DNA of 64,000 bases from an uncultured Pelagibacteraceae bacterium (GTDB taxonomy: Bacteria; Pseudomonadota; Alphaproteobacteria; Pelagibacterales; Pelagibacteraceae): positions 62,001-126,000 of the forward strand of contig CACLUK010000001.1 of the NCBI GenBank assembly GCA_902610115.1. Reading direction: 5' to 3'. The notes under the pieces are model-generated. The model was not told the DNA's origin, searched no databases, and was given only the letters and a program-made list of their open reading frames with translations. A program made the position numbers and the translations under genes. Shown piece by piece: positions 28,284 through 38,912 of this stretch; position 1 is the stretch's first letter, and each line of letters opens with the position of its first letter.

Positions 28284-30209
28284 TTAGGCGCTTTTTTCTT
28301 TATCTTCTTTTACGTCTTCAAAATCTGCGTCTACAACATTGTCTTTTTCACCAGGTTTAGAATCTTTTGGTCCACCAGCATCTTTGTCATCTTTATTTGG
28401 TTTTTGTTGGCTTTTGTATACTGCTTCACCAAGTTTCATAGAAACTTGAATTAAACTTTGTGTTTTTTTCTTAATATCATCTAAGTCAGTGCCTTCTAAA
28501 GATTTTTTAAGATCAGCTATACCACTTTCTATGGCTTTCTTTTCTTCTGCTGAAACTTTATCACCATGCTCTTTTAAACTTTTTTCTGTAGAAAAAACCA
28601 AGCTATCAGCTTGATTTCTAGCATCAACAGATTCTCTTTTCTTTTTATCTGCCTCTTTATTAGCCTCTGCATCTTTAACCATTTTTTGAATTTCCTCATC
28701 AGATAGACCTCCAGAGGCTTGTATTTGTATTTTTTGTTCTTTACCTGTACCTTTATCCTTTGCGGATACACTTACGATACCATTCGCATCGATATCAAAA
28801 GTAACTTCTATTTGTGGAGTTCCTCTTGGCGCAGGTGGAATACCAACTAATTCAAAATTTCCAAGAATTTTATTATCGGCAGCCATTTCTCTTTCGCCTT
28901 GTAAAACTCTTATAGAAACAGCAGGCTGATTATCCTCTGCAGTTGAAAAAACCTGACTTTTCTTTGTTGGAATTGTAGTATTTTTTTCAATGAGTTTTGT
29001 CGATACACCGCCCAGAGTTTCAATACCAAGTGATAATGGGGTAACATCTAAAAGTAATACGTCTTTAACATCACCTTGTAAGACACCACCTTGAATAGCT
29101 GCGCCCATAGCAACTACTTCATCTGGATTAACACTTTTATTAGGTTCTTTTCCGAAAAAATTTTTAACAGTCTCGATTATTTTTGGCATTCTCGTCATTC
29201 CCCCTACAAGAACTACTTCGTTGATTTCAGCTGCAGAAAATCCTGAGTCTTTCAAAGCTGTTTTACATGGTTCTAATGTTCTATCAACCAAACTTTGAAC
29301 TAATGCCTCAAGCTTTGCTCTGGTAAATTTTAAATTTAAGTGTTTAGGTCCATTTTTATCAGCAGTTATAAATGGCAAGTTAATTTCAGTTTGAGCCGCA
29401 GAGGATAATTCAATTTTAGCTTTTTCAGCAGCTTCTTTTAATCTTTGAAGAGCAAGTTTATCTGTTTTTAGATCAATTCCATTATCTTTTTTAAATTCGG
29501 AAGCAAGATATTCAACTATAGCATCGTCAAAGTCTTCACCACCTAAGAAAGTGTCACCGTTTGTAGATTTAACTTCAAATACTCCATCACCGATTTCCAA
29601 AATTGAAATATCGAAAGTACCACCTCCTAAATCATAGACAGCGATTTTCTTTCCACCTTTTTTATCTAGCCCGTAAGCAAGTGACGCTGCTGTTGGTTCA
29701 TTTATGATTCTTAAAACTTCTAATCCAGCAATTTTGCCTGCATCCTTTGTAGCTTGTCTTTGAGAATCATTGAAATATGCTGGAACAGTTATTACAGCTT
29801 TAGTTACTGCCTGACCTAAATACTTTTCAGCAGTCTCTTTCATTTTTTGTAAAACAAATGCAGAGATTTGCGCAGGTGAATACTTCTTACCTTTTCCTTC
29901 CACCCAAGCATCACCATTATCTGATTTTACTATTTTATAAGGAACTTTTGAAATATCTTTTTGAACTGATGGGCCATCAAATTTTCTTCCTATTAATCTT
30001 TTTACAGCAAAAATAGTGTCACCTGCATTAGTCACCGCTTGTCTTTTCGCAGGTTGTCCGACTAACTTTTCATCATTTTCTAAAAAAGCTACTACTGAGG
30101 GAGTAGTTCTAGCACCCTCTACGTTTTCTAAAACTTTTGCTTGCGAGCCATCCATTATGGCTACACATGAATTCGTTGTTCCTAAATCAATTCCTATTAC
30201 TTTACTCAT
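28284..30209 (-). CDS. dnaK: Chaperone DnaK (Hsp70)
   Basis: 641 residues. ATPase domain with [28 protein letters not shown] and VGGMTRMP; the interdomain linker [13 protein letters not shown]; the substrate domain; and a helical lid with an acidic tail ending in [10 protein letters not shown], as in proteobacterial DnaK. Lies between grpE (upstream, 53-base gap) and dnaJ. No sigma32-type promoter could be assigned with confidence. Confidence 0.99.
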   Translation of the reverse strand: MSKVIGIDLGTTNSCVAIMDGSQAKVLENVEGARTTPSVVAFLENDEKLVGQPAKRQAVTNAGDTIFAVKRLIGRKFDGPSVQKDISKVPYKIVKSDNGDAWVEGKGKKYSPAQISAFVLQKMKETAEKYLGQAVTKAVITVPAYFNDSQRQATKDAGKIAGLEVLRIINEPTAASLAYGLDKKGGKKIAVYDLGGGTFDISILEIGDGVFEVKSTNGDTFLGGEDFDDAIVEYLASEFKKDNGIDLKTDKLALQRLKEAAEKAKIELSSAAQTEINLPFITADKNGPKHLNLKFTRAKLEALVQSLVDRTLEPCKTALKDSGFSAAEINEVVLVGGMTRMPKIIETVKNFFGKEPNKSVNPDEVVAMGAAIQGGVLQGDVKDVLLLDVTPLSLGIETLGGVSTKLIEKNTTIPTKKSQVFSTAEDNQPAVSIRVLQGEREMAADNKILGNFELVGIPPAPRGTPQIEVTFDIDANGIVSVSAKDKGTGKEQKIQIQASGGLSDEEIQKMVKDAEANKEADKKKRESVDARNQADSLVFSTEKSLKEHGDKVSAEEKKAIESGIADLKKSLEGTDLDDIKKKTQSLIQVSMKLGEAVYKSQQKPNKDDKDAGGPKDSKPGEKDNVVDADFEDVKEDKEKSA

Positions 30210-30262
30210 AATTATTTTTCCTTAACATGGCTTATATGGGTGTTTTTTTTTTATCTACAAGG

Positions 30263-30844
30263 TTAATTTTTCTCTTTTTTTTCACTTTTTGCTTCATTTT
30301 TTGAATTTTTTTTCTTAGCAACCCCTACTAATGCTGGTCTTAACAACCTCTCACTCAACATGTAGCCTGGCTGTATTTCTTGAACGATGGTCCCAATTTC
30401 TGAGTTATCATCTTCAATTTCTGCCATTGCTTGATGAAAATTGGGGTCAAATTTTTTACCATTCACATCAATTTTTTTAATTCCATTTTTTTCAAATATA
30501 GAAATTAAATCTTTTTCAATTATGGAAATGTTATCTAAAAATTTATCCAAATCTTTGTTTGTTTTTAAAATTTCATCAGTTTTAATTGCATTTTTTGCTC
30601 TAGCCAGGTTGTCTAATATTGCCAAACTTTCCTTTGCAAAATTAAAAGACCCAAATTCAAATGCGTCTTTTATTTCTTTTTCAAACCTCCTTCTTTGATT
30701 TTCAATTTCAGCTAAAGATCTTAATAATTTATCTTCAGTTTCTTTAAATTTCTTTTCCAAACTAGTTTCATCCAATTTATTGTCGGATGTTTCACTTTGA
30801 ATAGTTTCTTCTTTATTAACTTTTTTTTCGTTATCTTCTGACAT
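30263..30844 (-). CDS. grpE: Nucleotide exchange factor GrpE
   Basis: 193 residues. An acidic N-terminus, a long coiled coil (about 30-100) with LRSLAEIENQRRRFEKEI, and a C-terminal beta domain with the GrpE signature around NFHQAMAEIED and GYMLSERLLRPALVGV. It releases ADP from DnaK. First gene of grpE-dnaK-dnaJ, in the same direction; a clustered arrangement like this favours common heat-shock control. Divergent from rdgB with a 44-base spacer. Confidence 0.96.
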   Translation of the reverse strand: MSEDNEKKVNKEETIQSETSDNKLDETSLEKKFKETEDKLLRSLAEIENQRRRFEKEIKDAFEFGSFNFAKESLAILDNLARAKNAIKTDEILKTNKDLDKFLDNISIIEKDLISIFEKNGIKKIDVNGKKFDPNFHQAMAEIEDDNSEIGTIVQEIQPGYMLSERLLRPALVGVAKKKNSKNEAKSEKKEKN

Positions 30845-30888
30845 CTAATTTGCTATATAGTAAATAATTTTAAAAATACTAGGTCAAA

Positions 30889-31467
30889 ATGAAAAAAATA
30901 TTAATAGGCACTCATAATAAAGGCAAATTTAAAGAAATTTCATATTTAATTTCAAAAAAATTTAAAAAGATATCACCTATTTCGCTCAGAATCCCAAGTC
31001 CAAAAGAAACAGGTAAAACTTTTTCATCAAATTCAAAACTAAAAGCTAATTTTTTTTCTAAGTTTGTAGATTACGCTGTTATATCAGATGATTCTGGGTT
31101 GTGTATTAAAACTCTTAATAATATACCAGGAATATACTCTGCTAGACTCGCCAAGAAAAAAGGTAGTTTTTATAAGGCTATGAAATTTATACTTAAAAAA
31201 TTAGAAGGAAAAAAAAATAGATCTGCTACTTTCGTCTGCAGTCTTTCAATAAAATTCCCCAAAAAAAAATTGGTTACTGTTCAAGGAAAGTTAAATGGAA
31301 TCATATCAAAAAAAATATTAGGAAATAGGGGTTTTGGATATGATCCAATATTTATTCCAAGTGGTTATAAAATTACTTTTGGGCAAATGACATATTACAA
31401 AAAAATAAAACTAGATCATAGGTTTTTAGCTTTTAAAAAATTAAAAAATAAAATTAAAATTTTGTAA
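30889..31467 (+). CDS. rdgB: dITP/XTP pyrophosphatase
   Basis: 192 residues, Ham1/RdgB family. ILIGTHNKGKFKEIS at the start, AVISDDSGLCIKTLNNIPGIYSAR with the metal-binding Asp pair, and GNRGFGYDPIFIP. It removes non-canonical purine nucleotides from the pool. rdgB near grpE is a common alphaproteobacterial arrangement. Its end overlaps the convergent LpoA-like gene by 14 bases. Confidence 0.95.
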   Translation: MKKILIGTHNKGKFKEISYLISKKFKKISPISLRIPSPKETGKTFSSNSKLKANFFSKFVDYAVISDDSGLCIKTLNNIPGIYSARLAKKKGSFYKAMKFILKKLEGKKNRSATFVCSLSIKFPKKKLVTVQGKLNGIISKKILGNRGFGYDPIFIPSGYKITFGQMTYYKKIKLDHRFLAFKKLKNKIKIL

Positions 31468-32608
31468 ATTTATTCTTCTCTGTTTTATAAATATTTAGTT
31501 CTTGAACAACTTTTTTATCAGCGAAACTAAAAGTTCCTATTTTACCTTTTATTTTATTTTTAAATATAAAATCATTTACCGATCTAATTTCACCATTTTT
31601 TTTCCATGCGTAGTAAATAAGACCCAATGCATCATAAGTTAAAATACTAATTTCATTGGGGTATTTACTAAACTTTTTAAAATAATTATCATTATATTTT
31701 TTAAATTCATCATAATTAATTGATGGGTAATAAAGATTTTGAATTGAATTTTCGTAAAAAATACTTTCATCAAACCACTGATTAACTGTAGTAAATAAAA
31801 CTTTTTTTTGATCAACGTCTGTATAGACTAAGGATGTTAATACACTTTTTAAATTATTTCCAAAGTCAATGATGATAACCGAGTCAAAATTTACTTCTCC
31901 CAAGGTATAAAGTTGTTCCAATTTTTCAAGTTGTCTAACCGATTGCTCATCTTCCTTATCTTCAAACATTTTCTTTCTTAATTCTAAATTTTTTTTTCTT
32001 TGGGAGTAATTAGTTAATTTTTCTATTTCCCCTGTCAAAATTTCTGGATTTGGATTGTATTTAAAAGTTCTTAAATTTTCGTAATTAAGCTTACGAAGTT
32101 TTTTTTCTACAAAATTTGTATATTGATTTATGGGAAACATAATGACGGTTTTGTTTTTTTTTTGTTTTTTTAAAAAATTATTTAAAGTTATTAACTGAGA
32201 CTCTAGACTTATGCCAACACTAATAATATTATTTATAAACTCCGGGGAAACATTAGATGGCGAAATAAAAGTTATATCATTATATTTTTTAGCCTCGATA
32301 AAATCCTCGTGACTTATTGGACCTATTATAACATTAGCGCCCTCAGATTTAATTTCTTGTATTGCATTATTTAACTTTTCTTTATTATTAAATCCAGCAT
32401 CTCTAGGTATGATGTAAACATTGTCATCATTTATTTCATTTAAAGCTAACTGTAGAGAGTATAAAAGTGAATAACCAAGCTCTGAATATTCTCCAGAAAG
32501 AGGAGCTAATAAACCTATTTTTAGATTTTCATTTTTTTCTGAACTAAATGTATTAGAATTAATAAATAATATTAGATAAGATAAAATTATAAAAATTTTT
32601 TTTTTCAT
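31454..32608 (-). CDS. LpoA-like periplasmic penicillin-binding protein activator
   Basis: 384 residues. A signal peptide (IFIILSYLILFINSNTFS) without a lipobox is followed by a type I periplasmic-binding fold: LKIGLLAPLSGEYSELGYSLL at the start and GANVIIGPISHEDF. This is the LivK-like fold also used in the C-terminal half of LpoA. The divergent rsmI and the BON gene match the yraL-yraM(lpoA)-yraP set, so a peptidoglycan synthase activator is more likely than a transporter subunit; no ABC genes are nearby. Its start is three bases from that of rsmI. Confidence 0.75.
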   Translation of the reverse strand: MKKKIFIILSYLILFINSNTFSSEKNENLKIGLLAPLSGEYSELGYSLLYSLQLALNEINDDNVYIIPRDAGFNNKEKLNNAIQEIKSEGANVIIGPISHEDFIEAKKYNDITFISPSNVSPEFINNIISVGISLESQLITLNNFLKKQKKNKTVIMFPINQYTNFVEKKLRKLNYENLRTFKYNPNPEILTGEIEKLTNYSQRKKNLELRKKMFEDKEDEQSVRQLEKLEQLYTLGEVNFDSVIIIDFGNNLKSVLTSLVYTDVDQKKVLFTTVNQWFDESIFYENSIQNLYYPSINYDEFKKYNDNYFKKFSKYPNEISILTYDALGLIYYAWKKNGEIRSVNDFIFKNKIKGKIGTFSFADKKVVQELNIYKTEKNKFTKF

Positions 32609-32611
32609 ATC

Positions 32612-33457
32612 ATGAGACTATCATCAAATAGCTTATATATCGTTTCTACTCCTATTGGAAACCTTGATGATATAACATTAAGAGCTATTGAGGTATTGAA
32701 AAAATCCGACATTATACTTTGCGAAGATACTAGACATTCTTTAAAGCTAATGAATCATCTTAAAATTTCAAAAAAATTAGTCTCTTATCATAAGTTTAAC
32801 GAAAAAAAAGAACTAAAAAATATACTTGAGCATATCAATAAAGGCAAAATTTTGTCGATAATTTCTGATGCTGGAACTCCATTGCTGTCAGATCCTGGCC
32901 GTATATTAATTAATGAATGTATTAGAGAAGACATAAAAATAATCCCAATACCAGGCGTATCCTCTATCACTACAGCTATTAGTGTTTCAGGTTTTAGTGA
33001 TCAGTTTTTATTTTACGGTTTTCTACCAAAAACTGAGAAAGAATTAGACAAAGTTCTTAGCTCTTTATCTAATCAAAAGTTTTCAATTGTCTTTTTTATA
33101 CCATCTGTCAAAAGTAAATTTTATTTTGATAAATTTAGAAAACATTTTATAGATAGAAAAATTTTAATTGGGAAGGAAATGACAAAATTACATGAGTCTT
33201 TCTTTCGTAGTGAAATTAAAGAACTTCAAAATTTTAAAAATCAATTAAAGGGTGAATTAACAATTGTAATTTCTGAAAGCTTAAAAAAAAAAGATACATT
33301 AAATAAAGAAAAAATTATCAACAATGCAAAAAAATACTTAAAAAAATATAGCGTGAAAGATACAGTTGATCTAATTGTTAAAACCGAAAAACTAACAAAA
33401 AATAAAAAAGAAATATACAAATTATGTTTAAAATTAAAAGATGAAAAAAATATTTAG
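32612..33457 (+). CDS. rsmI: 16S rRNA (cytidine1402-2'-O)-methyltransferase
   Basis: 281 residues, a tetrapyrrole-methylase fold. LYIVSTPIGNLDDITLRA near the start, CEDTRHS, and ISDAGTPLLSDPG are the RsmI signature; PIPGVSSITTAISVSG follows. It 2'-O-methylates C1402 in the ribosomal P site. The gene overlaps the BON lipoprotein gene by 17 bases. YraN, usually encoded between the two, is missing here. Confidence 0.97.
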   Translation: MRLSSNSLYIVSTPIGNLDDITLRAIEVLKKSDIILCEDTRHSLKLMNHLKISKKLVSYHKFNEKKELKNILEHINKGKILSIISDAGTPLLSDPGRILINECIREDIKIIPIPGVSSITTAISVSGFSDQFLFYGFLPKTEKELDKVLSSLSNQKFSIVFFIPSVKSKFYFDKFRKHFIDRKILIGKEMTKLHESFFRSEIKELQNFKNQLKGELTIVISESLKKKDTLNKEKIINNAKKYLKKYSVKDTVDLIVKTEKLTKNKKEIYKLCLKLKDEKNI

Positions 33458-34019
33458 TATTTTGATCTTTTCTATGTTGGCCTCCTGCACTTCAATTGGT
33501 CAGTTTGGTGCTGGGGTTGACATTACTTTCGATCCCAGGACAATTGGTATGCAAATCGACGATACCATTATGCAAAAAAATTTAAGTGCTAGATTAGCAT
33601 TAGCTGATAAAAAATATTTTATTTCAATTAGCTCAGAGGTTAGAGATGGCAATATATTTCTATCTGGCAAAGTAGATGAACCTGAAGAAAAAATTAAAAT
33701 TACAAAAATGGCGTGGGAAACTAAAGGAGCAAGATCAGTTAAAAATGCTATAACTATCAAAGGACAAACCAGTTTCAAAAAAACAGCTAAGGATGTGTTA
33801 ATAACAAGTCAACTAAGATCAGCATTAATTTTCAACAAAAAAACAAAAGCTAGAAATTATACCTTAGAAACAATTAATAAAAATATTTATATATTTGGAA
33901 TTGCAATGGATAAAGATGAAAAGCAGGAAGTAATTAACGAAGCAAATAAAATTTATGATGTTGAAAATATTTATCCTTCAATTTATTTGGCCTCTGAATT
34001 AAGTAGGAACAAACTTTAA
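33441..34019 (+). CDS. BON domain outer-membrane lipoprotein (DolP-like)
   Basis: 192 residues. A signal sequence ends in the lipobox LASC (Cys at residue 16). Two BON domains follow, with VRDGNIFLSGKVDEPEEK in the first and TINKNIYIFGIAMDKDEKQEVI in the second. This matches DolP (YraP), an outer-membrane integrity lipoprotein located at the division site in E. coli. Its stop interlocks with that of maeB (34016-34019). Confidence 0.88.
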   Translation: MKKIFSILIFSMLASCTSIGQFGAGVDITFDPRTIGMQIDDTIMQKNLSARLALADKKYFISISSEVRDGNIFLSGKVDEPEEKIKITKMAWETKGARSVKNAITIKGQTSFKKTAKDVLITSQLRSALIFNKKTKARNYTLETINKNIYIFGIAMDKDEKQEVINEANKIYDVENIYPSIYLASELSRNKL

Positions 34020-36298
34020 TTAGAGTAATCGATTACATCTGATGAATAAGCTGCAATAGAAGCCAAATTTAAGATCTCTGAGGTACTTGCTCTTAAGGGA
34101 GCCACTTCAATGGGAGATCCTAATCCTATAAGCAATGGGCCGATTAGTTTTCCACCTCCAAAAACTTTCATTAGTTTCGTAGAAATTGCTGCGCTGTGTA
34201 AAGCTGGCATAATAAGAATATTCGCATTTCCTACAATCTTTGAAAAAGGATAGATGTCTTTATAGATTGGGTTTAAGGCAACGTCAGGCTGCATTTCACC
34301 ATCAAAATCAAAATCTACATTCTCTTTTTTTAGCAAATCTATTGCATCTCTAACATGTTTAGTATTTTTAGAAATTGGTTTACCAAATGTTGAGTGAGAT
34401 AAAAAAGCCACTTTTGGATCAAAACCAAATAATCGGGCTACCCTCACACAAGATTTTGAAACTTTGACTAATCTTTCTGGCGAGGGAAAGTCTTGAACAT
34501 TTGTGTCAGCGACAAGTATTGTTTTTCCTTTTAAAGTTATCAATGTCATTCCAAATATTTCTTCACCAGGTCTTGGCTCAGTCACTTTTTTTAATTTTTC
34601 TATAGATGCAGCGTAATGTCGGATATTTCCGGTTACCATTGCATCTGCATCTTTACATGCAATCATTGAAGCTCCCCAAGCTATTCTTTCATTTCTAACC
34701 AAACGATCAACGTCTCTTTCTAGCTGACCCTCTCTCTGAAGTTTTTTATACAAATGTTTGACATATTTTTCTCTTTTTTGTTTATCGGTAGAATTGACGA
34801 TTTTGATTTTATAGTTTTCATCTAAACCTATATTTTTAAGTTGCTCCTTAATTCTTTTTTCAGTTCCAATAAGTATTGGTGTACCCAACTTATTTCTTCC
34901 AAACTCTATTGCGGCTTTCAACATATTCTCGTCTTCACCTTCAGCAAAAATTACTCTCTTAGGATTTTTCCTAACTTTTGCGTTAATTCCTTGCATCAAA
35001 GACATTGTTGGATCAAGTCTGTTAGTAAGTTGATCTTTGTAAACTTCCAAATCTTCAATTTTTTTTCTTGCTACTCCACTTCTCATAGCAGCCTCGGCTA
35101 CAGCTGCTGGAATTACACTTATTAATCTAGGGTCAAATGTTGAGGGTATTATATAATCTTTTCCATATCTTGGCCTATCTCCACCATAAGCTGAAACAAC
35201 CTCATCTGGAACATTTTCACGAGCAAGTAAAGCAATTGCTTTAGCTGCCGCAACTTTCATATCCTCATTAATTTCCTTAGCTCTAACATCTAGAGCGCCT
35301 CTAAAAATATAAGGAAATCCAATCAAATTATTTACTTGATTGGGATAATCTGATCTCCCAGTAGCTACTATTGCATCCGATCTTGTTTCTTGGATTAATT
35401 CTGGTTTTATTTCAGGATCAGGATTAGCACACGCAAAAATTATTGGATTTTTGGACATTGATTTGATCATTTCTTTTGAAACAACATCTTTTGCAGATAA
35501 TCCAAGAAAAACATCTGCTCCTTTCATAGCCTGATCTAAAGTTCGCAAATCTGTTTCAACAGCATGTGCAGATTTAAATTGATCAATATTTTTTCTCCCC
35601 TTGTATATTACTCCTTTGCTATCACACATAATGATATTTTCATTTTTAACCCCTGAACTTTTAAATAGATTAGCACAGGCTTGTGCGGAAGCACCTGCAC
35701 CATTAACAACTACCTTAACTTTTTGAATTTCTTTTTTAGATATATCTAATGCATTTATTAATGCAGCAGTCGTGATAATGGCTGTACCGTGTTGGTCATC
35801 ATGAAAAATAGGAATATCTAATAGCTCTTTTAATTTCTGTTCAATTATAAAACAATCTGGTGCTGCAATATCTTCTAAGTTTATTCCTCCAAAAGTACCG
35901 CCAATATTTTTTATTGTTTCAATAATTGAGTCGGGATTATTATTGTTTATCTCTATATCAATTGAGTCGATATCAGCAAATCTCTTAAACAAAACAGCTT
36001 TTCCCTCCATCACAGGCTTTGATGCTAGAGCTCCTAAATTACCTAATCCTAAAATAGCTGAACCATTACTAATTACTGCCACCAAATTTCCTTTGCTAGT
36101 ATAATCATAAGCCAGGTCAGGATTTTCTGCGATTTCTTTTACTGGAGCTGCAACTCCTGGAGAATATGCTAAGGAAAGATCTCTCTTAGTCGTGAGAGGT
36201 TTACTAGAATTAACCTCAATTTTGCCTGACTTCCCTTTTATATGAAAATCAAGTGCTTCTTTATCTGAATAATGATCAATTTCCGTTTTCTTTGGCAT
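34016..36298 (-). CDS. maeB: NADP-dependent malic enzyme with phosphotransacetylase domain
   Basis: 760 residues in two parts. The malic enzyme (about 1-430) has SLAYSPGVAAPV, the metal/catalytic FHDDQHGTAI, and NAD(P)-binding GAGASAQACANL. The C-terminal 330 residues are a phosphotransacetylase-like domain that usually has a regulatory role (acetyl-CoA sensing). It makes pyruvate from malate with NADPH. Length agrees with the MaeB family. Confidence 0.96.
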   Translation of the reverse strand: MPKKTEIDHYSDKEALDFHIKGKSGKIEVNSSKPLTTKRDLSLAYSPGVAAPVKEIAENPDLAYDYTSKGNLVAVISNGSAILGLGNLGALASKPVMEGKAVLFKRFADIDSIDIEINNNNPDSIIETIKNIGGTFGGINLEDIAAPDCFIIEQKLKELLDIPIFHDDQHGTAIITTAALINALDISKKEIQKVKVVVNGAGASAQACANLFKSSGVKNENIIMCDSKGVIYKGRKNIDQFKSAHAVETDLRTLDQAMKGADVFLGLSAKDVVSKEMIKSMSKNPIIFACANPDPEIKPELIQETRSDAIVATGRSDYPNQVNNLIGFPYIFRGALDVRAKEINEDMKVAAAKAIALLARENVPDEVVSAYGGDRPRYGKDYIIPSTFDPRLISVIPAAVAEAAMRSGVARKKIEDLEVYKDQLTNRLDPTMSLMQGINAKVRKNPKRVIFAEGEDENMLKAAIEFGRNKLGTPILIGTEKRIKEQLKNIGLDENYKIKIVNSTDKQKREKYVKHLYKKLQREGQLERDVDRLVRNERIAWGASMIACKDADAMVTGNIRHYAASIEKLKKVTEPRPGEEIFGMTLITLKGKTILVADTNVQDFPSPERLVKVSKSCVRVARLFGFDPKVAFLSHSTFGKPISKNTKHVRDAIDLLKKENVDFDFDGEMQPDVALNPIYKDIYPFSKIVGNANILIMPALHSAAISTKLMKVFGGGKLIGPLLIGLGSPIEVAPLRASTSEILNLASIAAYSSDVIDYSN

Positions 36299-36368
36299 TT
36301 AATTTAATGAGTATGTAATATAAAGAATGTAAATTCACTATAAATTTATGGCTTAATTTAGATTAAAT

Positions 36369-37895
36369 ATGAACTTGCTATCATCAGCCTCAATTTTCGG
36401 TTTTTTTACTCTAATAAGCAGAATTTTAGGCTACTTAAGAGATATTTTAATAGCTATTTTTTTAGGAGCGTCAATATTTGCCGACGCATTTTTTGTTGCT
36501 TTTAGATTGCCAAATACTTTTAGACGTCTTTTTGCAGAAGGAACATTTAATGCTGCTTTTATACCTAGCTATAACTCATCTAAATTAAAGAGCAAACACA
36601 CAGGAAAAACATTTGCTGATGATGTTTTAAGTCTTCTTGTAATTACATTACTTGTAATTGTGTCTCTTGCAGAAATTTTTACACCCTTTTTAGTATATCT
36701 TATTGCCCCTGGATTTATTGCTGAGAATATCAAATTCAATCTTGCAGTTGAATTTACAAGAATAACATTTCCTTTCTTGTTATTTGTAAGCTTATCTTCT
36801 TTTTTTTCAGGAATTTTAAATTCTAATAATAAGTTTGCTGCCGCAGCCGCAGCACCAATAATTTTAAATATTATTTTGATAATAAGTATTTTGATATCTT
36901 ATTTTCTAGATTTAAATATAGCAAAACAGCTCTCCTATGGAGTTACTTTAGCAGGTATTATTCAATTATTATTCTTGATTTATTTTACTTACAAGTTTTA
37001 TAAGCCAAATTTAAAGTTTAATTTTAAAATTTCCAGTAAAGTAAAATTTTTCTTTAAAAGATTATTACCAAGTATTTTTTCATCTGGTGTTACTCAAATA
37101 AATATTTTGGTAGGTACAATAATTGCATCTTTTCAGTCAGGTGCAGTCTCATACTTATATTATGCGGATAGAGTATATCAAATTAATTTAGTAATAGCTG
37201 GAATAGCGGTCGGAACAGTTTCTTTGCCAGTGCTTTCAAAAGCATTTAAGTCAAAGAACTTTTCAAAAGTTTCAAACATTCAAAATAAATCTATACAATT
37301 ATCATTGCTACTATCAATACCTGCAAGTATGGGTTTGGTGATCGCTGCAGATGAAATAATTAACGGTTTATTTGGATACGGTTCATTCACTATAGAAGAC
37401 GTTAGATTAACATCAAAAGCCTTAATGTTTTTCGGCTTGGGGGTGGTAGCATTTGCATTAGTAAAAGTTTTATCTAATTTTTTTTTCGCAAGAGACAATA
37501 CCATAACTCCATTTTATATTTCTTCTTTTATTGTTTTTTTAAACGTTATAATAAGCTTAGTTTTGTTTAATCAAATTGGATTCTTAATAATTCCGATAGC
37601 AACTTCTATTTCAACTTGGGTAGGAGTTTTAATTTTTTTATATTGTTTACAAAAAAGAAGACACTTACTTTTGCAAAATAAATTATTCAACAATTTTTTT
37701 AAGATTATTATCTCATCTTTAATAATGGCTTATGCACTTATAGTATTACTAGATAAATTTTCTAGTTATCTTGATTATTCATATACTTATAAGTCAGTTT
37801 ATTTATTAATTATTGTAGGTTTCGTTGGGATTGTTTATTTGATATCTTGTTATTTATTAGGATTATTAAAAATTAAAAATTATAAAACAAATTAG
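36369..37895 (+). CDS. murJ: Lipid II flippase MurJ
   Basis: 508 residues with about 14 hydrophobic helices. SRILGYLRDILIAIFLGAS and FRRLFAEGTFNAAFIP at the N-terminus are the MurJ/MviN signature, including the basic residues of the central cavity. It flips the peptidoglycan precursor lipid II. The gene abuts trpS at the stop codon. murJ-trpS-nifU is a common alphaproteobacterial order. Confidence 0.97.
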   Translation: MNLLSSASIFGFFTLISRILGYLRDILIAIFLGASIFADAFFVAFRLPNTFRRLFAEGTFNAAFIPSYNSSKLKSKHTGKTFADDVLSLLVITLLVIVSLAEIFTPFLVYLIAPGFIAENIKFNLAVEFTRITFPFLLFVSLSSFFSGILNSNNKFAAAAAAPIILNIILIISILISYFLDLNIAKQLSYGVTLAGIIQLLFLIYFTYKFYKPNLKFNFKISSKVKFFFKRLLPSIFSSGVTQINILVGTIIASFQSGAVSYLYYADRVYQINLVIAGIAVGTVSLPVLSKAFKSKNFSKVSNIQNKSIQLSLLLSIPASMGLVIAADEIINGLFGYGSFTIEDVRLTSKALMFFGLGVVAFALVKVLSNFFFARDNTITPFYISSFIVFLNVIISLVLFNQIGFLIIPIATSISTWVGVLIFLYCLQKRRHLLLQNKLFNNFFKIIISSLIMAYALIVLLDKFSSYLDYSYTYKSVYLLIIVGFVGIVYLISCYLLGLLKIKNYKTN

Positions 37896-38900
37896 ATGAA
37901 TAAAAAAAAATTGGTATTTTCCGGAGTACAACCAACTGGAAATTTACATTTGGGAAACTATCTAGGCGCTTTAAAAAACTTTGTTTCATTGCAAAAAGAA
38001 ATGGATTGCATCTACTGTGTAGTAGATCTACATGCAATAACAACTTTTCAAAATCCTAATCAATTACGAAATAATGTTTTAGAGACAGTCGCTAGTTTTC
38101 TAGCAACGGGTCTTAATCCATCCAAAAGTATTATTTTCAATCAATCTGCAGTTTCTGGACACACGGAGTTGGCATGGATCTTAAATTGTATTTCTAGAAT
38201 TGGATGGTTGAGTCGAATGACTCAGTTCAAAGATAAAGCTGGATCAGATAAAGAAAAAGCTAGCGTTGGTCTGTATATCTACCCAAATTTAATGGCTGCG
38301 GATATTCTTCTTTATAAAGCTACTCACGTTCCTGTCGGAGCAGACCAGAAACAACATTTAGAGTTATCCAGGGATATTGCTCAAAAGTTTAATAACGATT
38401 TTAATTGTAAAGATTTTTTTCCTCTACCAGAGCCCTTAATACCAAAGAATGTTTCTAGAGTTATGAGTTTAAGAGATGGAAATAAAAAAATGAGTAAGTC
38501 AGAGGAGTCAGACTATTCTAGAATAAATTTAAAAGATAGCGCGGACGAAATTTATAAGAAAATTAAAAAAGCTAAGTCAGATTCGGATCAGATACCTGAT
38601 AATTTAAAAGATTTAGAGAAAAAACCAGAAGCATTAAATTTAATAAATATATACTCGGAAATTTCAAAATCTACACTTGAAAAAGTTTTAAATGAAATGT
38701 CAGGAAAAGAATATGCATTCTTAAAAAGAAAATTAGCAGAACTTTTAATAAATGAAATCGAACCTGTTGGAAAAGAAATAAAGAAATTATTGGTAGATAA
38801 GTCGCATCTTGAGAGCATTTTGAAAAAAGGCAAGGAAAAAGCCAATATTATTGCTGAGGAAAACCTAAAAAATATACGTGAAAAAGTGGGATTGATATAA
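37896..38900 (+). CDS. trpS: Tryptophanyl-tRNA synthetase
   Basis: 334 residues, class I. The HIGH-like motif is in GVQPTGNLHLGNYLGAL, the KMSKS motif in NKKMSKSEESDYS. The DLHAIT and GADQKQHLELSRDIA segments for Trp and dimer contacts are intact. Starts directly after the murJ stop. Confidence 0.98.
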   Translation: MNKKKLVFSGVQPTGNLHLGNYLGALKNFVSLQKEMDCIYCVVDLHAITTFQNPNQLRNNVLETVASFLATGLNPSKSIIFNQSAVSGHTELAWILNCISRIGWLSRMTQFKDKAGSDKEKASVGLYIYPNLMAADILLYKATHVPVGADQKQHLELSRDIAQKFNNDFNCKDFFPLPEPLIPKNVSRVMSLRDGNKKMSKSEESDYSRINLKDSADEIYKKIKKAKSDSDQIPDNLKDLEKKPEALNLINIYSEISKSTLEKVLNEMSGKEYAFLKRKLAELLINEIEPVGKEIKKLLVDKSHLESILKKGKEKANIIAEENLKNIREKVGLI

Positions 38901-38912
38901 TATAAATTTCCC

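Noticed and set aside
30845-30888. Heat-shock promoter before grpE
   Set aside because: TTGACC and TACTAT on the minus strand are 19 bases apart and match poorly; no convincing sigma32 consensus.
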